46,139 bases of DNA from Veillonella magna DSM 19857 (GCF_000428745.1 NZ_AUAN01000012.1:1-46139); one strand, 5' to 3'. Counted from the stretch's first letter, positions 35,272 to 45,320 are shown. Made by a program: numbers and translations. The notes: a model not told the origin generated them from the sequence alone.

Positions 35272-36465
35272 TTAGCGGAGAACCCGTTTAGTTCCCTTTT
35301 CTTCTAATTCTTTTAAGAGACCTACCGGATCCTGGAATTTGCTCAAGAAAATCATAGCTGCAATAACATACGGTTTGTAGCTTGCTTCTTTGTAAAGCGG
35401 TACGCGATAACGATCGAATACAGTAGCATCTACTTCACCTTCGTCGCAGCTTACCCCCGTAATATCTGCCGGCAAGCAGTGTAAGTATAATGCTTTGCCA
35501 TCTTTCGTTAATTTCATCATATCTTCAGTGCAAGCCCAATCTTTGTGCTGTGCATTCTGTTCCAATAATTCTTTTTCCAGCTTTTTAATGCCTTCCATGT
35601 CGCCTTCACCGTACAAGTTGGTACGTTTTTCCATAGCTGCAAACGGTGCCCAGCTCTTCGGATATACGATGTCTGCATCTTTGAAAGCATCTTCCATGCT
35701 ATTGGTACGACGGAAGGAACCGCCGGATGCCTGTGCATTTTTCTTAGCTACTTCTTCTACTTCCGGCATTACTTCATAGCCTTCCGGATGCGCCAATACA
35801 ACTTCCATACCAAGGCGAGTGAAGAGACCGATTACACCTTGCGGTACGGAAAGCGGTTTACCGTACGACGGGGAGTATGCCCAAGTCATAGCAATTTTTT
35901 TGCCTTTAAGGTTTTCAAGGCCGCCGAATTCGTTGATGATATGTGCTGCATCGGCCATGCACTGTGTAGGATGATCGATATCGCACTGGAGGTTAACAAG
36001 GTTCGGACGCTGTTCCAATACGCCGTCTTCGTTACCTTCCTTAACTGCATCAGCTACAGCATGCATGTAGGCATTCCCTTTACCGATATACATGTCATCG
36101 CGGATACCGATAACATCAGCCATGAAGGAAATCATATTAGCCGTTTCACGTACGGTTTCACCGTGAGCGATCTGCGATTTACCTTCGTCGAGATCCTGTA
36201 CTTCAAGACCTAACAAGTTACAAGCGGAAGCAAAGGAGAAACGAGTACGGGTAGAGTTATCGCGGAACAAGGAGATACCGAGACCGCTGTCGAACACTTT
36301 CGTCGAAATGTTGCGTTCGCGAAGAGCGCGAAGAGCATCGGCTACAGCCCAAACAGCTTTTAATTCATCTTCGGATTTTTCCCAAGTCAAGAAGAAATCA
36401 TCACCGAACATGCCTTTGAAATCCAATTTTTCTAAGTCTTTAATTGCTTTGTTGAAATCAGTCAT
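35272..36465 (-). CDS. ygeW: YgeW, knotted carbamoyltransferase
   Basis: This 397-residue protein is a transcarbamylase. The carbamoyl-phosphate motif is FRDNSTRTRFSF (STRTR), the DHPTQCMAD segment is the usual HPTQ site, and LYLHCLPADI with DATVFDRYR forms the second-domain site. It is longer than ornithine or aspartate transcarbamylases, as is known for the YgeW group, which has an extra knotted segment. The substrate was long unresolved; its place between ygeY, dpaL and a carbamate kinase suggests phosphorolysis of a carbamoylated diaminopropionate-like intermediate (inference). AAGAGG precedes the ATG. Confidence 0.94.
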   Translation of the reverse strand: MTDFNKAIKDLEKLDFKGMFGDDFFLTWEKSEDELKAVWAVADALRALRERNISTKVFDSGLGISLFRDNSTRTRFSFASACNLLGLEVQDLDEGKSQIAHGETVRETANMISFMADVIGIRDDMYIGKGNAYMHAVADAVKEGNEDGVLEQRPNLVNLQCDIDHPTQCMADAAHIINEFGGLENLKGKKIAMTWAYSPSYGKPLSVPQGVIGLFTRLGMEVVLAHPEGYEVMPEVEEVAKKNAQASGGSFRRTNSMEDAFKDADIVYPKSWAPFAAMEKRTNLYGEGDMEGIKKLEKELLEQNAQHKDWACTEDMMKLTKDGKALYLHCLPADITGVSCDEGEVDATVFDRYRVPLYKEASYKPYVIAAMIFLSKFQDPVGLLKELEEKGTKRVLR

Positions 36466-36509
36466 TGTTGTATCCTCTTTTCAATTTATAGTTATTATAT
36501 TTGTTGCAC

Positions 36510-36546
36510 CATACCACTCCGGCGACGCGAGGTCGCCGTCGGTATG
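36510..36546 (-). other. Strong intercistronic hairpin between ygeY and ygeW
   Basis: CATACC pairs with GGTATG outside and CGGCGAC with GTCGCCG inside, in the 91 bases between the two genes. There is no T-run, so it is probably an mRNA-stability or processing element. Confidence 0.55.
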
Positions 36547-36556
36547 TATAGGATTT

Positions 36557-37867
36557 TTATTTGCAGTACATGCCCGGTAAGGTTGCGTATACAGCGGCGC
36601 AATGTACAAGGTCTTCTTTCCAAGTTTTTTCGTTAGGCGCATGTGCCTGTGCTTCCGCACCCGGTCCAAAGCCGATACAAGGAATGCCGTTACGGCCCAT
36701 GATGGATACACCGTTTGTAGAGAAGGTCCATTTATCGGTAAGCGGACGAGCTTTACGCATTTCGATAGTCGTGGAGTCACCGATGCGTTCTTCACCGTAC
36801 AATGCTTTATACGCTTCTTCCAAAGCTACCGTTACTTTGTGATCCTTCGGAATAACCCAAGTCGGGAAGTAGCATTCGATAGGATATACAAGACCGGTGT
36901 AGGACGGACGATCATACTGGTACATGGATACTTTTACATCGTCGCCATATTTTTTAACAGCCGGCAATGCACGAATTTCATCGAGGCAGCTTTCCCAAGT
37001 TTCACCGGCCGTCATGCGGCGGTCAAGAGATACTGCACAGGAGTCGGCTACAGCGCAACGGCTCGGAGAGGTAAAGAAAATTTCGGAAGTCGTTACCGTA
37101 CCGCGACCCAAGAAGCGAGCTTCTTCCCACTGATCGTTGTATTTCGGGTCGAGCATTTTTACGAGACCTTTAATTTCCGTACCTTCTTCGGCATCATTTT
37201 CGTTAAGATCGCGAATGTTTTGAAGAATATCGGCCATTTTGTAAATCGCATTGTCGCCGCGTTCCGGAGCCGAACCATGGCAGGATACGCCTTTAACGTC
37301 AATGCGGATTTCCATACGACCGCGCTGACCGCGATAGATACCGCCGTCCGTCGGTTCCGTGGATACTACGAATTCAGGACGAACACCGTCTTCCTTGATA
37401 ATATATTCCCAGCAAAGACCGTCGCAGTCTTCTTCCTGTACCGTACCGGTAACGAGCACTTTATATTTATCATTTAAAAGACCTAAGTCTTTCATAATCT
37501 TAGCACCGTACACAGCGGATACGATACCGCCCATCTGGTCGGATACGCCACGACCACCGATTTCGGTTTCTGTTTCATAGCCTTCATACGGATCGAATTC
37601 CCAGTTATCGCGGTTACCGATACCTACTGTATCGATGTGAGCATCATAACCGATCAATGTTTTACCGGTACCCATGTAACCGAGTACATTCCCCTGTTTA
37701 TCGATGACAACTTCATCAAAGCCAACGGCACGCATTTCTTCGGCGATGCGGTCGATATGACCTTTTTCATCGCAGCTTTCGCCCGGAATGCGAACCAAGT
37801 CACGTAAAAACTTAGTCATAGCGCCTTCATATCCCTGTGCCGCTTTTTTAATTGCTTCAAAATCCAT
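36557..37867 (-). CDS. ygeY: YgeY, M20-family metallohydrolase
   Basis: This 436-residue M20 peptidase-fold protein shows the metal-binding segments [18 protein letters not shown] (His and Asp ligands), [14 protein letters not shown] and VQEEDCDG (Glu base), with a dimerisation domain near 180-300. Enzymes of the family remove acyl or carbamoyl groups from amino acids, such as in hydrolysis of ureido compounds. YgeY is a steady member of the purine cluster and probably acts on a ring-opened ureido intermediate; this is inference. AGGAGG lies 8 bases before the ATG. Confidence 0.93.
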   Translation of the reverse strand: MDFEAIKKAAQGYEGAMTKFLRDLVRIPGESCDEKGHIDRIAEEMRAVGFDEVVIDKQGNVLGYMGTGKTLIGYDAHIDTVGIGNRDNWEFDPYEGYETETEIGGRGVSDQMGGIVSAVYGAKIMKDLGLLNDKYKVLVTGTVQEEDCDGLCWEYIIKEDGVRPEFVVSTEPTDGGIYRGQRGRMEIRIDVKGVSCHGSAPERGDNAIYKMADILQNIRDLNENDAEEGTEIKGLVKMLDPKYNDQWEEARFLGRGTVTTSEIFFTSPSRCAVADSCAVSLDRRMTAGETWESCLDEIRALPAVKKYGDDVKVSMYQYDRPSYTGLVYPIECYFPTWVIPKDHKVTVALEEAYKALYGEERIGDSTTIEMRKARPLTDKWTFSTNGVSIMGRNGIPCIGFGPGAEAQAHAPNEKTWKEDLVHCAAVYATLPGMYCK

Positions 37868-38014
37868 TGTAAAATTCCTCCTCTGTGTCCAACCTACTTT
37901 ACATGCGTTCTATGTATTAGAAGTGTATATCAAATCATGTGTTACTCATTCGTGTTACTTAGTTGAGGCTACCGTTACTATCCATAACGTAACGGTAATT
38001 GTGTCGCTATTGTC

Positions 38015-39223
38015 TTAGAAGTTTTTACCTTCCCATACGATTTCTTTGTAGCGAATCGGATCCGTATCCCCTTCGGTGGAGAAGCAAAGCACCTTAGAAT
38101 CTTTGCCAAGACCTAATTCATCACGCAGCTCTTTATACGCATCCATCGTCATAATCGCCGCTACCGTACCGAACGGAACCGCACCGGATTCACCGGATAC
38201 GATAGGTTTATCGCCTTTAAGCGGTGCTGCCGTCATGCGCATACCCAATTCCGCTACCCAATCAGGAGCAGATACGAATACATCCACATGGTTACGCAGG
38301 ATATCCCAAGAAATCGTGTTCGGTTCACCGCAAGCAAGCCCGGCCTGAATCGTCTGAAGGTCACCGCCTACGATACGCGGTTTACCATCGCCGGCCAAAG
38401 CGCCTTGATACAAGCAATCGGCTGCCTGTGCTTCCACAACGATAATCTTCGGTTTTACCGGTGCATCCTTATAAAGATTAGTGAAATATCCGGTAACCGC
38501 ACCGGCTAAGGAACCAACCCCGGCCTGAACAAAGATGTGTGTCGGCATAACGCCCTTTTCGTTAAGCTGATCGCCGGCTTCCAATGCCATCGTACCGTAG
38601 CCCTGCATAATCCAACTCGGAATTTCTTCATAGCCGTCCCAAGCCGTATCTTGAACCACTACGCCGTTATCAACTTTAGCGGCTTCCGCTACTGCCTTGC
38701 GTACGCAATCGTCATAATTTAACTCTTCGATAGTAACCGTAGCGCCTTCTTTTTCAATATTCTTTAAGCGCGTCTCGGTGGTGCCCTTCGGCATAAAGAT
38801 AACTGCCTTTTGACCTAACCGTTTAGCTGCCCACGCTACACCGCGACCATGGTTGCCGTCAGTGGCAGTAAAGAAGGTCGCCTGTCCGAATTCCTTGCGG
38901 AGCTCTTCGGAAGTGAATACATCATATGTTAATTCCGATACGTCCTTACCCAATTTCTGAGCTACATACTTAACCATAGAGTAGGAGCCGCCCAATACCT
39001 TAAAAGCGTTCAAACCAAAACGATACGACTCATCCTTTACAAACAAGGTACCGAGACCAAGATGATCCGCCATCAGCGGCAGCTCCGTCAACGGAGTTAC
39101 CTCATACTGCGGGAAGCTTTGATGAAAGGCTCTCGCTTTTTCCCCTTCTTCGATGGACATAATCGCCAGATTTTTATCCTCCGACTTCGTCATCGTATTA
39201 ACTACCCATTTCATTGCATCCAT
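38015..39223 (-). CDS. dpaL: Diaminopropionate ammonia-lyase (DpaL/YgeX)
   Basis: This 402-residue fold-type II pyridoxal-phosphate enzyme splits 2,3-diaminopropionate into pyruvate and two ammonia. The Schiff-base lysine is in RFGLNAFKVLGGSYSM, the cofactor-binding loop is DGNHGRGVAWAAK, and AGVGSLAGAVTGYF is the phosphate loop. The closing VSGESGAVPFG and STEGDTDPIRYKEI match YgeX. As the pyruvate-forming step it links purine breakdown to fermentation. GGAGGAG precedes the ATG, only 17 bases after the regulator stop, so the two are cotranscribed. Confidence 0.96.
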   Translation of the reverse strand: MDAMKWVVNTMTKSEDKNLAIMSIEEGEKARAFHQSFPQYEVTPLTELPLMADHLGLGTLFVKDESYRFGLNAFKVLGGSYSMVKYVAQKLGKDVSELTYDVFTSEELRKEFGQATFFTATDGNHGRGVAWAAKRLGQKAVIFMPKGTTETRLKNIEKEGATVTIEELNYDDCVRKAVAEAAKVDNGVVVQDTAWDGYEEIPSWIMQGYGTMALEAGDQLNEKGVMPTHIFVQAGVGSLAGAVTGYFTNLYKDAPVKPKIIVVEAQAADCLYQGALAGDGKPRIVGGDLQTIQAGLACGEPNTISWDILRNHVDVFVSAPDWVAELGMRMTAAPLKGDKPIVSGESGAVPFGTVAAIMTMDAYKELRDELGLGKDSKVLCFSTEGDTDPIRYKEIVWEGKNF

Positions 39224-39240
39224 TCCGTTGTACTCCTCCT

Positions 39241-39906
39241 TTATAATGCGGCGTCTTTTTCCTTTACCGAATTAAGATCGCTGTATAACGTGAATTTTGA
39301 AATACCAAAGTAATCAGTAATTTTATCGGCTGCCTTAGATATTAAGAACGCTCCGGCATCATTGAGATATTTAATCGCCTGACACCGTTGGGCTTTCGTC
39401 ATTTCACCGGCTGGTACACCCACCAAGGCTACCGCTTGCGCAATTAAATCATCCAGTAAGTCCGCTACGCTGGTGGTAATTCGTTCCGCATCCGGTTTTT
39501 CCGCGGGACCTTCCGTAAGACCCGTGCTACCGGTAATACCGGCTACCGCTTTTTGCAGATTCAACAAATCCGTAATATCCGAGTTGATACAGAATACATA
39601 ATGAATGTTGCCGTCTTCATCTCTGATATAAATGGTGCTGGACCGAAACACGCGACCGTCCTTGGTTCTTGTTAAATATCCATACCGATCAGCCAACTCT
39701 TTGTCGCCACTTTTAATGGCTTCCAGTACTGCATGGGAAGGTCCATCACCTACGCGACGATTGGATATCTCGCCGTTTTCTATGCAAACAATGGTGCCTT
39801 CCATGCCTTTTGTTCTCGCATCATGGATAACCACTTCACACGAGCTACCAAATTGCATCGCAAGCCCATGAGCGATTTGCTCCAGTTGCTTTAAACCATA
39901 TTGCAT
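39241..39906 (-). CDS. YheO-type PAS/HTH transcriptional regulator
   Basis: This 221-residue protein has an N-terminal PAS_6 (YheO-like) sensor domain (about 1-115, GSSCEVVIHDAR, NRRVGDGPSHAVLEAI, GRVFRSSTIYIRDEDGNIHYVFCINSDIT). A linker and a C-terminal helix-turn-helix follow (about 170-215, KAQRCQAIKYLNDAGAFLISKAADKITDYFGISKFTLYSDL). As the first gene of the operon it likely controls it, responding to a purine or breakdown product (inference). Strongly similar 17-base sites lie upstream, two of them within the predicted leader. The ATG at 39906 follows GGAGGG. Confidence 0.9.
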   Translation of the reverse strand: MQYGLKQLEQIAHGLAMQFGSSCEVVIHDARTKGMEGTIVCIENGEISNRRVGDGPSHAVLEAIKSGDKELADRYGYLTRTKDGRVFRSSTIYIRDEDGNIHYVFCINSDITDLLNLQKAVAGITGSTGLTEGPAEKPDAERITTSVADLLDDLIAQAVALVGVPAGEMTKAQRCQAIKYLNDAGAFLISKAADKITDYFGISKFTLYSDLNSVKEKDAAL

Positions 39907-39914
39907 AGGCCCTC

Positions 39915-39973
39915 CCTAACAATCTTTTTGGTTTACCTATTGTTTTTGGTAATCAATCTAACAATTTTTTAGG
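39915..39973 (-). promoter_or_regulatory. Two operator-like sites at the start of the purine transcript
   Basis: CCTAACAATCTTTTTGG (39915-39931) and TCTAACAATTTTTTAGG (39957-39973) are part of two 25-base direct repeats with 22 identities, 42 bases (four turns) apart. They follow the predicted transcription start near 39982, and the first touches the ribosome site of the regulator gene. A bound protein would block transcription or translation start. Confidence 0.6.
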
Positions 39974-39988
39974 TTTCCCTATGGCCAC

Positions 39989-40017
39989 ATCATAACATAC
40001 AGTTTGGCATACAACAA
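39989..40017 (-). promoter_or_regulatory. Promoter of the purine operon
   Basis: TTGTTG (40012-40017) and TATGAT (39989-39994) are separated by 17 bases on the minus strand, with an extended TGT before the -10. Start is predicted near 39982. Confidence 0.6.
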
Positions 40018-40264
40018 TTGCTGTTTGGTTATAATTAATCACACTTTATATGTTTATTAGAAAATTTTCTTCAGCACAGTAAAGAATTTAATCGAATTTC
40101 TATAGGATATACATTATTAATTTATCAATAAAATTCAACAAAGTCAGTGATTATGCGATTTTTCTTTTATCTCTTCTGTTCTCTCTATCCTAATTTCACT
40201 TCTTGCATATGCTATGTCTTTTAATCATCACTAACATAAAAATTATTTTGATTTATAACTTTTA

Positions 40265-40315
40265 CCTAACAATTCGTTAGGTTTGTTTTGAAAATCCACC
40301 AAAAAATTTGTTTGG
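40265..40315 (-). promoter_or_regulatory. Second pair of operator-like sites
   Basis: CCTAACAATTCGTTAGG (40265-40281), a perfect inverted repeat, and CCAAAAAATTTGTTTGG (40299-40315) share length and ends with the two sites near the operon start. They lie some 290 bases upstream of the promoter, suggesting looping or a second promoter. Confidence 0.5.
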
Positions 40316-40344
40316 TACACCATTGATATGAGAATTTAGTAAAT

Positions 40345-40397
40345 AAAAAACTCCTGTAGGACAGAGTCTTGATTATACCCATCCTACAGGAGTTTAT
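40345..40397 (-). terminator. Terminator of the collagen-like adhesin gene
   Basis: AACTCCTGTAGGA and TCCTACAGGAGTT form a 13-base stem followed by TTTTTATTT on the minus strand, 70 bases after the adhesin stop. Confidence 0.8.
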
Positions 40398-40465
40398 TTT
40401 ATTTATTATATATACCCAATCTTCTTTTACAACGTGATCCCACTCACGGTTATAATAGATAGCTA

Positions 40466-43400
40466 CTATTTACCCTTTTCGATAGCAGCTAAACGTTCTC
40501 TCAACTCAGCTACCATAGCACGTAACTCTTTCACTTCATCTTCAAATTCAGAAGTAGCTTTCGGCACCTCTCCACTACCGATGCGCCATGTTACACCTAA
40601 GTTGGCCATAACATGAGAGTTACCTGCATAAGCAATACCACCGTTAAGCATAGTACGACCATTTACATAATGTGCCGCACCAACAGCAACTGCTTGTTCA
40701 CCTCGATATGTACCTACACCGGCCATAATCTGTGTCGGTTCTGCCGGATTATAGGCTACCGGTTTAAGAGCAGCAAGAGCCGCATTCATCGCATCGCCTT
40801 TACGGCTTTCTTTCCGAAGATCACGAATAGCTTGTGTATTATTGCCAACCTGCTGTTCTACCTGATCGATGCGTTTCGTATTAGTATCTACTTTCTTTTC
40901 TACCGCGTATAACTGACCACCGTTTACTGCATCCGTAGAATTCTCAGTTTTATCTCCATTCTCTACATTGGTTAACTTTACAGGAACACTACTATCACGA
41001 TTTACATCAGTCAATACCTGTACAGCTGCTACATCCTCAGGATTTACCGGCGTCGCAGACTCTTTTACGGAACCGTCCTTATTTAAATCAGACACTTTGT
41101 AAATCGTATCACCTATTTTAGTAACGAGATAACCTTCCTTATTATCCTCGGTTACACCGGCTTTAAAGATAGCACTACCGGCTACATTTTTAACTACAGT
41201 CGTCTCTTTAGTAACATTTTCTGTACCGGTCTGTCCTTTATCTCCGGTCTCACCTTTAGCTCCCTGATCACCGGTCTGTCCTTTGTCTCCGGTTTCACCT
41301 TTGGCGCCTTGTTCACCCCGAGGACCTTGTTCTCCCTGTGGGCCTTGTTCACCGCGTGGGCCCTGTTCGCCCTGTAAGCCTTGTTCACCGCGTGGGCCTT
41401 GCTCACCGGTTGCACCTTTGTCGCCCTGTGGACCCTTGTCACCGGTTTCACCCTTAGCACCTTGCTCACCGCGTGGACCTTGGTCGCCGGTCTCTCCTTT
41501 AGCTCCCTGGTCTCCGGTTACACCTTTATCTCCGGTTTCACCTTTAGCACCTTGCTCACCGCGCGGACCTTGGTCACCGGTTGCACCTTTATCACCCTGT
41601 GGACCTTTATCTCCGGTTTCACCTTTGTCACCTTGTGGGCCTTTGTCTCCGGTTTCACCTTTAAGGCCACGGAAGCTTTCATCATTATTAATCGTTTCTT
41701 TATCAAGCCCTACGAAGATAACGTTCTTATTGCCATCTTTTACAGCTTTCGCCAGTAAGCCATCGCCAAAATCAAAGGCAAGATCGTTTACTGTAAAGGA
41801 CCCTTCATTAGGCGTCACTGCGCTCCCCTTAGTGTAACCGCTGTCTGCTACTTTGCCGCCACTGGAGATGCGAACCGGTGTATTCATTACAGCATACAAC
41901 TGGCTACCATTAATAGCATCTGTGCTATGTACACCGATAAAGCCCGGGGCCACATTCTGAATACGACGTGTAGCTGTGCCGGAACCCACGCTGACTACAC
42001 CAACAACTTGATCGCCACCGGCAAATGTATAATTGTGTTCACCATTGCCCATAGAAGTGTAATCATTAGCCGTGCCTTTCGTACGGTCTACATCATCGGC
42101 AACATACGCACTGCCGGAGCCTAAAAATACAGAGTTAGCTGCCGTAGTAGTAATGCCATTCCCCAATGCAACTACCTGAGCATTCGTAATAGTATTTTCA
42201 CTACCAATCGCAATAGAGTTTTCCGCATCGTCAGCTATCCCACTTTCACGCCCCAACACAATAGTATCATCCGAGGTAGATTTTGCTTTGGTACCCACCA
42301 CGATAGCATTATTTACTTCTTTCTGTTCCGTCTTGCTGCTGGCATCCTGCTGACCTACACCGGCCTCGCTTCCTAAGAACACATTGCCTTGACCTTTAGC
42401 CAAACGACCGGCCTTATCACCGATAGCAATATTGCCGACTGCCGTCAACATACTACCGCCATCAAGAGCTTGTAATGAACCGGTGTTTTTTAAATTATCC
42501 ATCATGACACCGGCACCGTTACCGATAGCTACCATGTTGGAAGATAACGTATTGAGTCCGGCCTGTTCACCGACAGCTACATTGCTGTAGCCCATATTCG
42601 CCACTAACGCTCTGTGACCGACAGCTACGTTGTTGCCGCCGCTATTGCTTTGTCCGGCCTGGTATCCGTAGAAAGCATTTCGATTACCGGTACTGTTCAT
42701 ACCGCTTTCAACGCCGGTCATTGTATTTAAAGCACCGGTCACTTCTTTACCGGCCTGTTCACCAATGTACACATTACGAGTGTCGTTATCATTGCCATGA
42801 CTATTTACACCGGCACCGGAACCAATAAATACCGACTTGGCATTCTTATCAGAGCCTACACCGGTTTCTCTACCGATCGCAATCATTTCATTGCCTACAG
42901 TAGTAGCGTTCGCACCGATGGCTACCGCATAATTCACTTCTTTCTGACGAGTCTTGATAGGCGTTGCGCTTTGATTGCCTACACCGGCACCGTCACCGAT
43001 GAAGGTATTGCCTTCGCCTTTCACCAAACGACCTGCCTTATAACCAACGGCCACGTTGCCGATAGCATTGGCCTGCGCACTACCATCAAGTGCCGTATAG
43101 GTATAACCGGGGTCACTCGTTCCTTCTCTTATTAAGTTTTCCATCATATAACCGGCATCGCTACCTATACCCACACTGCGTGCCGCACGGGACTTGTACA
43201 TCGACATATGACCTACTGCGGTATTGGCTTCGCCTTTACCCTCGTTAAAGGCATGTGAACCTAACGCTGCATTATAGCTTCCCACAACAGCTTCACCGGC
43301 ATACATACCGAGCAAGGTATTGCTGCTACCATTTCCTAATCGACCGGCTCTGTAACCCCCCACAACATTATGGCTGCCGACCAGACGATCGCCGCTTTCT

Positions 43401-44404
43401 GCACCTAAGGCTATGTTATAATCGCCAACCATGCCAGGACCGGCACTCGCACCCAATGATGTATTAAACTCACCTTGTACGGCCGTTCCGGCATGATCAC
43501 CAACGGCTACTTGATTAGAACCTTGTGTTGCACGTCCTGCATAAGGACCTACGGCAATATTATTATCCCCATGAGTACTCATGCCACTGGACTCACCAAG
43601 AAAAATATTATTGCTTCCTTGGACCGGTGTAATATCAGCTGCTACATCCTCTTCTTTATCATCCCATCTTGTACCGGCCCGTTTACCGATCATAATATTA
43701 CCGCTGCCTTGTGCTTGGTACCCTGCTTCGGAGCCGACAAAGAAATTGTCATCGCCTACCGTCTCCATACCGCTTTGATTGCCTAGGTTGATATTTCTTG
43801 TACCATGCTGCTCATAACCGGTATTTCCACCGATATGTATGTTCTTAGCACCTTGCTGCGTATAACCGGCTTGCTCACCAATAGCGATCATCATGTCTGC
43901 GTCAGCTGCACTGCCACCTGCCGTAGGACCAATCGCTATCGTACTACTACCGGACATATTATCACCGGCATTGGCACCAATCGCCACCACTGCCTCACCG
44001 GATGTACTCTTACCGGCATGGTGTCCAATATAAATAGCATTTGTTGCTGTACTCGCCTGATTTTCTTCATTATCTGTAGATATACCACCGGTATTGGCAC
44101 CGATAGCAATGGTGCCATACGTAGTTGCAGCCGCGCCATTACCGATAGCAATAGCATCCGTAGTTGTCGCCGTCGCATCTACATTGTCACTGCCGGTCAT
44201 GTACATAGCGATGCGGTTATTAACATCAGCTACTTTGTGCTCCTGTTCAACTGCACTTACCGTAGAGGTTACGCCTAGTGCAGCCGTAAAGGCCGTCCCT
44301 ACTACCAACGCTGATAATACGCTTTTCGTTAACAATTCTTTCTTTTCGGATGACCCATTCCGAAAAGCTGTCGTAAGAGTTAACTTATTTTTACCCTTTC
44401 TCAT
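40466..44404 (-). CDS. Trimeric autotransporter adhesin with collagen-like stalk
   Basis: A 1,312-residue surface protein. An N-terminal signal ([27 protein letters not shown]) is followed by some 750 residues of YadA-type head repeats with IAIG, VAVG and NIMIG units and repeated G-Q-A-G motifs. A neck follows ([11 protein letters not shown]), then about 50 uninterrupted Gly-X-Y triplets (41224-41674), a second neck ([14 protein letters not shown]), a coiled coil and the YadA anchor barrel ([39 protein letters not shown]). An unusual 35-residue helical tail ([21 protein letters not shown]) follows the barrel. Such proteins trimerise and mediate attachment; collagen-like stalks may bind host proteins. 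The second ATG, seven bases after AGGAG, is taken as start. Promoter TTTACA-N18-TATAAT at 44510-44539. Confidence 0.95.
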   Translation of the reverse strand: MRKGKNKLTLTTAFRNGSSEKKELLTKSVLSALVVGTAFTAALGVTSTVSAVEQEHKVADVNNRIAMYMTGSDNVDATATTTDAIAIGNGAAATTYGTIAIGANTGGISTDNEENQASTATNAIYIGHHAGKSTSGEAVVAIGANAGDNMSGSSTIAIGPTAGGSAADADMMIAIGEQAGYTQQGAKNIHIGGNTGYEQHGTRNINLGNQSGMETVGDDNFFVGSEAGYQAQGSGNIMIGKRAGTRWDDKEEDVAADITPVQGSNNIFLGESSGMSTHGDNNIAVGPYAGRATQGSNQVAVGDHAGTAVQGEFNTSLGASAGPGMVGDYNIALGAESGDRLVGSHNVVGGYRAGRLGNGSSNTLLGMYAGEAVVGSYNAALGSHAFNEGKGEANTAVGHMSMYKSRAARSVGIGSDAGYMMENLIREGTSDPGYTYTALDGSAQANAIGNVAVGYKAGRLVKGEGNTFIGDGAGVGNQSATPIKTRQKEVNYAVAIGANATTVGNEMIAIGRETGVGSDKNAKSVFIGSGAGVNSHGNDNDTRNVYIGEQAGKEVTGALNTMTGVESGMNSTGNRNAFYGYQAGQSNSGGNNVAVGHRALVANMGYSNVAVGEQAGLNTLSSNMVAIGNGAGVMMDNLKNTGSLQALDGGSMLTAVGNIAIGDKAGRLAKGQGNVFLGSEAGVGQQDASSKTEQKEVNNAIVVGTKAKSTSDDTIVLGRESGIADDAENSIAIGSENTITNAQVVALGNGITTTAANSVFLGSGSAYVADDVDRTKGTANDYTSMGNGEHNYTFAGGDQVVGVVSVGSGTATRRIQNVAPGFIGVHSTDAINGSQLYAVMNTPVRISSGGKVADSGYTKGSAVTPNEGSFTVNDLAFDFGDGLLAKAVKDGNKNVIFVGLDKETINNDESFRGLKGETGDKGPQGDKGETGDKGPQGDKGATGDQGPRGEQGAKGETGDKGVTGDQGAKGETGDQGPRGEQGAKGETGDKGPQGDKGATGEQGPRGEQGLQGEQGPRGEQGPQGEQGPRGEQGAKGETGDKGQTGDQGAKGETGDKGQTGTENVTKETTVVKNVAGSAIFKAGVTEDNKEGYLVTKIGDTIYKVSDLNKDGSVKESATPVNPEDVAAVQVLTDVNRDSSVPVKLTNVENGDKTENSTDAVNGGQLYAVEKKVDTNTKRIDQVEQQVGNNTQAIRDLRKESRKGDAMNAALAALKPVAYNPAEPTQIMAGVGTYRGEQAVAVGAAHYVNGRTMLNGGIAYAGNSHVMANLGVTWRIGSGEVPKATSEFEDEVKELRAMVAELRERLAAIEKGK

Positions 44405-44509
44405 CGTCATCTCCTAACATGTCCCCAAAACAAAAAAAATACAAAGCACAACCCACTACACTATAGCCAATTTAAAGTATACATAAACCATAGTATATTT
44501 CCGTTTCAT

Positions 44510-44539
44510 ATTATAACTACACTCATTGGTTTTTGTAAA
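44510..44539 (-). promoter_or_regulatory. Promoter of the collagen-like adhesin
   Basis: TTTACA (44534-44539), 18 bases and TATAAT (44510-44515) on the minus strand, about 100 bases before the ATG. The layout equals that of the two small RNA promoters further upstream. Confidence 0.6.
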
Positions 44540-44634
44540 GATATTTCTAGGTATTTCTAGGTATTTTTTTGATTTCCATAGATAATTAAATATTTTACTT
44601 ATTTATAACGTTATTCAGCGTAATATAGCGAAAA

Positions 44635-44675
44635 AGAACAGCGGAAATACTTGTGATTACCGCCGTTCTCTTCTT
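44635..44675 (-). terminator. Terminator-like hairpin upstream of the adhesin
   Basis: On the minus strand GAACGGCGG pairs with CCGCTGTTC (one G-U) and TTTTTC follows. It ends some transcript between the small RNA and the adhesin promoter. No convincing gene is seen before it, though a short frame reaches into the hairpin. Confidence 0.5.
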
Positions 44676-44810
44676 CTACTACTTGTGCCAACTGCACTCT
44701 ATATAAATCTCTTCTTTTTTCCGTATAACTCCTCACATACACAAATACCGAGGAAATACATTAACAAGATACATATAGCATCCATGTCCATATACTATAT
44801 GATACTTAAA

Positions 44811-44982
44811 TAAAAAAGAGCACCTATGCAGTGGGGACAAGAGTGTTGGATATAGCATAGGTACTCTCTCTGTACGGTAATTACTTAAGCCTATATATTT
44901 AGGTTGTTGGGAAAAATATATAGAACTATAGCATGTCACGAGGTTGTGAAGATGACACAATACAGTGCTTCAAATAACTACC
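44811..44982 (-). ncRNA. Structured small RNA, copy A
   Basis: About 172 nucleotides are predicted from a start near 44982. The promoter is TTTACA (45013-45018), 18 bases, TATAAT (44989-44994). The 5' end GGUAGUUAUUU pairs with AAGUAAUUACC (11 pairs). Inside lie a hairpin closed by UGUCA/UGACA with loop CUUCACAACCUC, and a hairpin with stem CUAUAUAUUU/AAAUAUAUAG and loop UUCCCAACAACCU. A terminator follows (GAGUACCUAUGC with GCAUAGGUGCUC, then six U). No frame with a ribosome site is apparent. Copy B repeats every stem with different bases. The C-rich loops could pair with ribosome sites of target mRNAs. I do not recognise the family. Confidence 0.72.
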
Positions 44983-45134
44983 ACAATCATTATACTAAAG
45001 AATACATATACATGTAAAGTATTTTTTATAAATTATATTTATTATTTGTTATAACGTTTATACAATTCATGTACTATTATTTACCTATCTATCAACTTCC
45101 TTATTTTAATCATATATCTTTTCATACAAATCAT

Positions 45135-45320
45135 AAAGAAACACAGCGGAAGACACCTATGTCAAGGGGTCATTGAATCTGACATAGGTGCCTTCCGCTG
45201 TGTGTAGTAATTATTCTATTCTATATATAATTAGAGTGTCGTATCATGTGTGGGAATTATATATAGGGTTATGTCATCGTATTGTGAAAATGACATAGCG
45301 AGGAGATAAAATAATTACCT
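45135..45320 (-). ncRNA. Structured small RNA, copy B
   Basis: About 186 nucleotides from a start near 45320. The promoter is TTTACA (45351-45356), 18 bases, TATAAT (45327-45332), with CTTTAG between the boxes as in copy A. The 5' GGUAAUUAUU pairs with GAAUAAUUACU. The inner hairpins are UAUGUCAU/AUGACAUA (loop UUUCACAAUACG) and CUAUAUAUAAUU/AAUUAUAUAUAG (12 pairs, loop CCCACACAUGAUACGACACUCU). The terminator is a 23-pair stem (45142-45164 and 45180-45202, one G-U), then UUUCUUU. The sequence differs from copy A at many paired positions while stems are kept, which points to selection for structure. Confidence 0.72.

Larger units (their letters stand above)
39907..40465. other. Regulatory region between the purine operon and the adhesin
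   Basis: Without genes. It holds a promoter for the purine operon (minus strand, TTGTTG at 40012-40017, 17 bases, TATGAT at 39989-39994 with an upstream TG), four similar 17-base sites, and the adhesin terminator. From about 40030 to 40260 there is only AT-rich sequence. Confidence 0.7.

Noticed and set aside
41283-41837. Long plus-strand frame rich in Ser-Pro-Cys repeats
   Set aside because: It is the antisense of the Gly-X-Y region of the adhesin and owes its openness to the repeat; it has no ribosome site.
44733-44960. 75-residue minus-strand frame over small RNA copy A
   Set aside because: It lacks a ribosome site, runs through the terminator hairpin and has no protein-like composition.
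44811-45320. The paired elements as 6S RNA, a riboswitch or CRISPR repeats
   Set aside because: They have own promoters and terminators, a three-way junction rather than a rod, no downstream gene in the same orientation directly behind copy B, and no repeat-spacer pattern.
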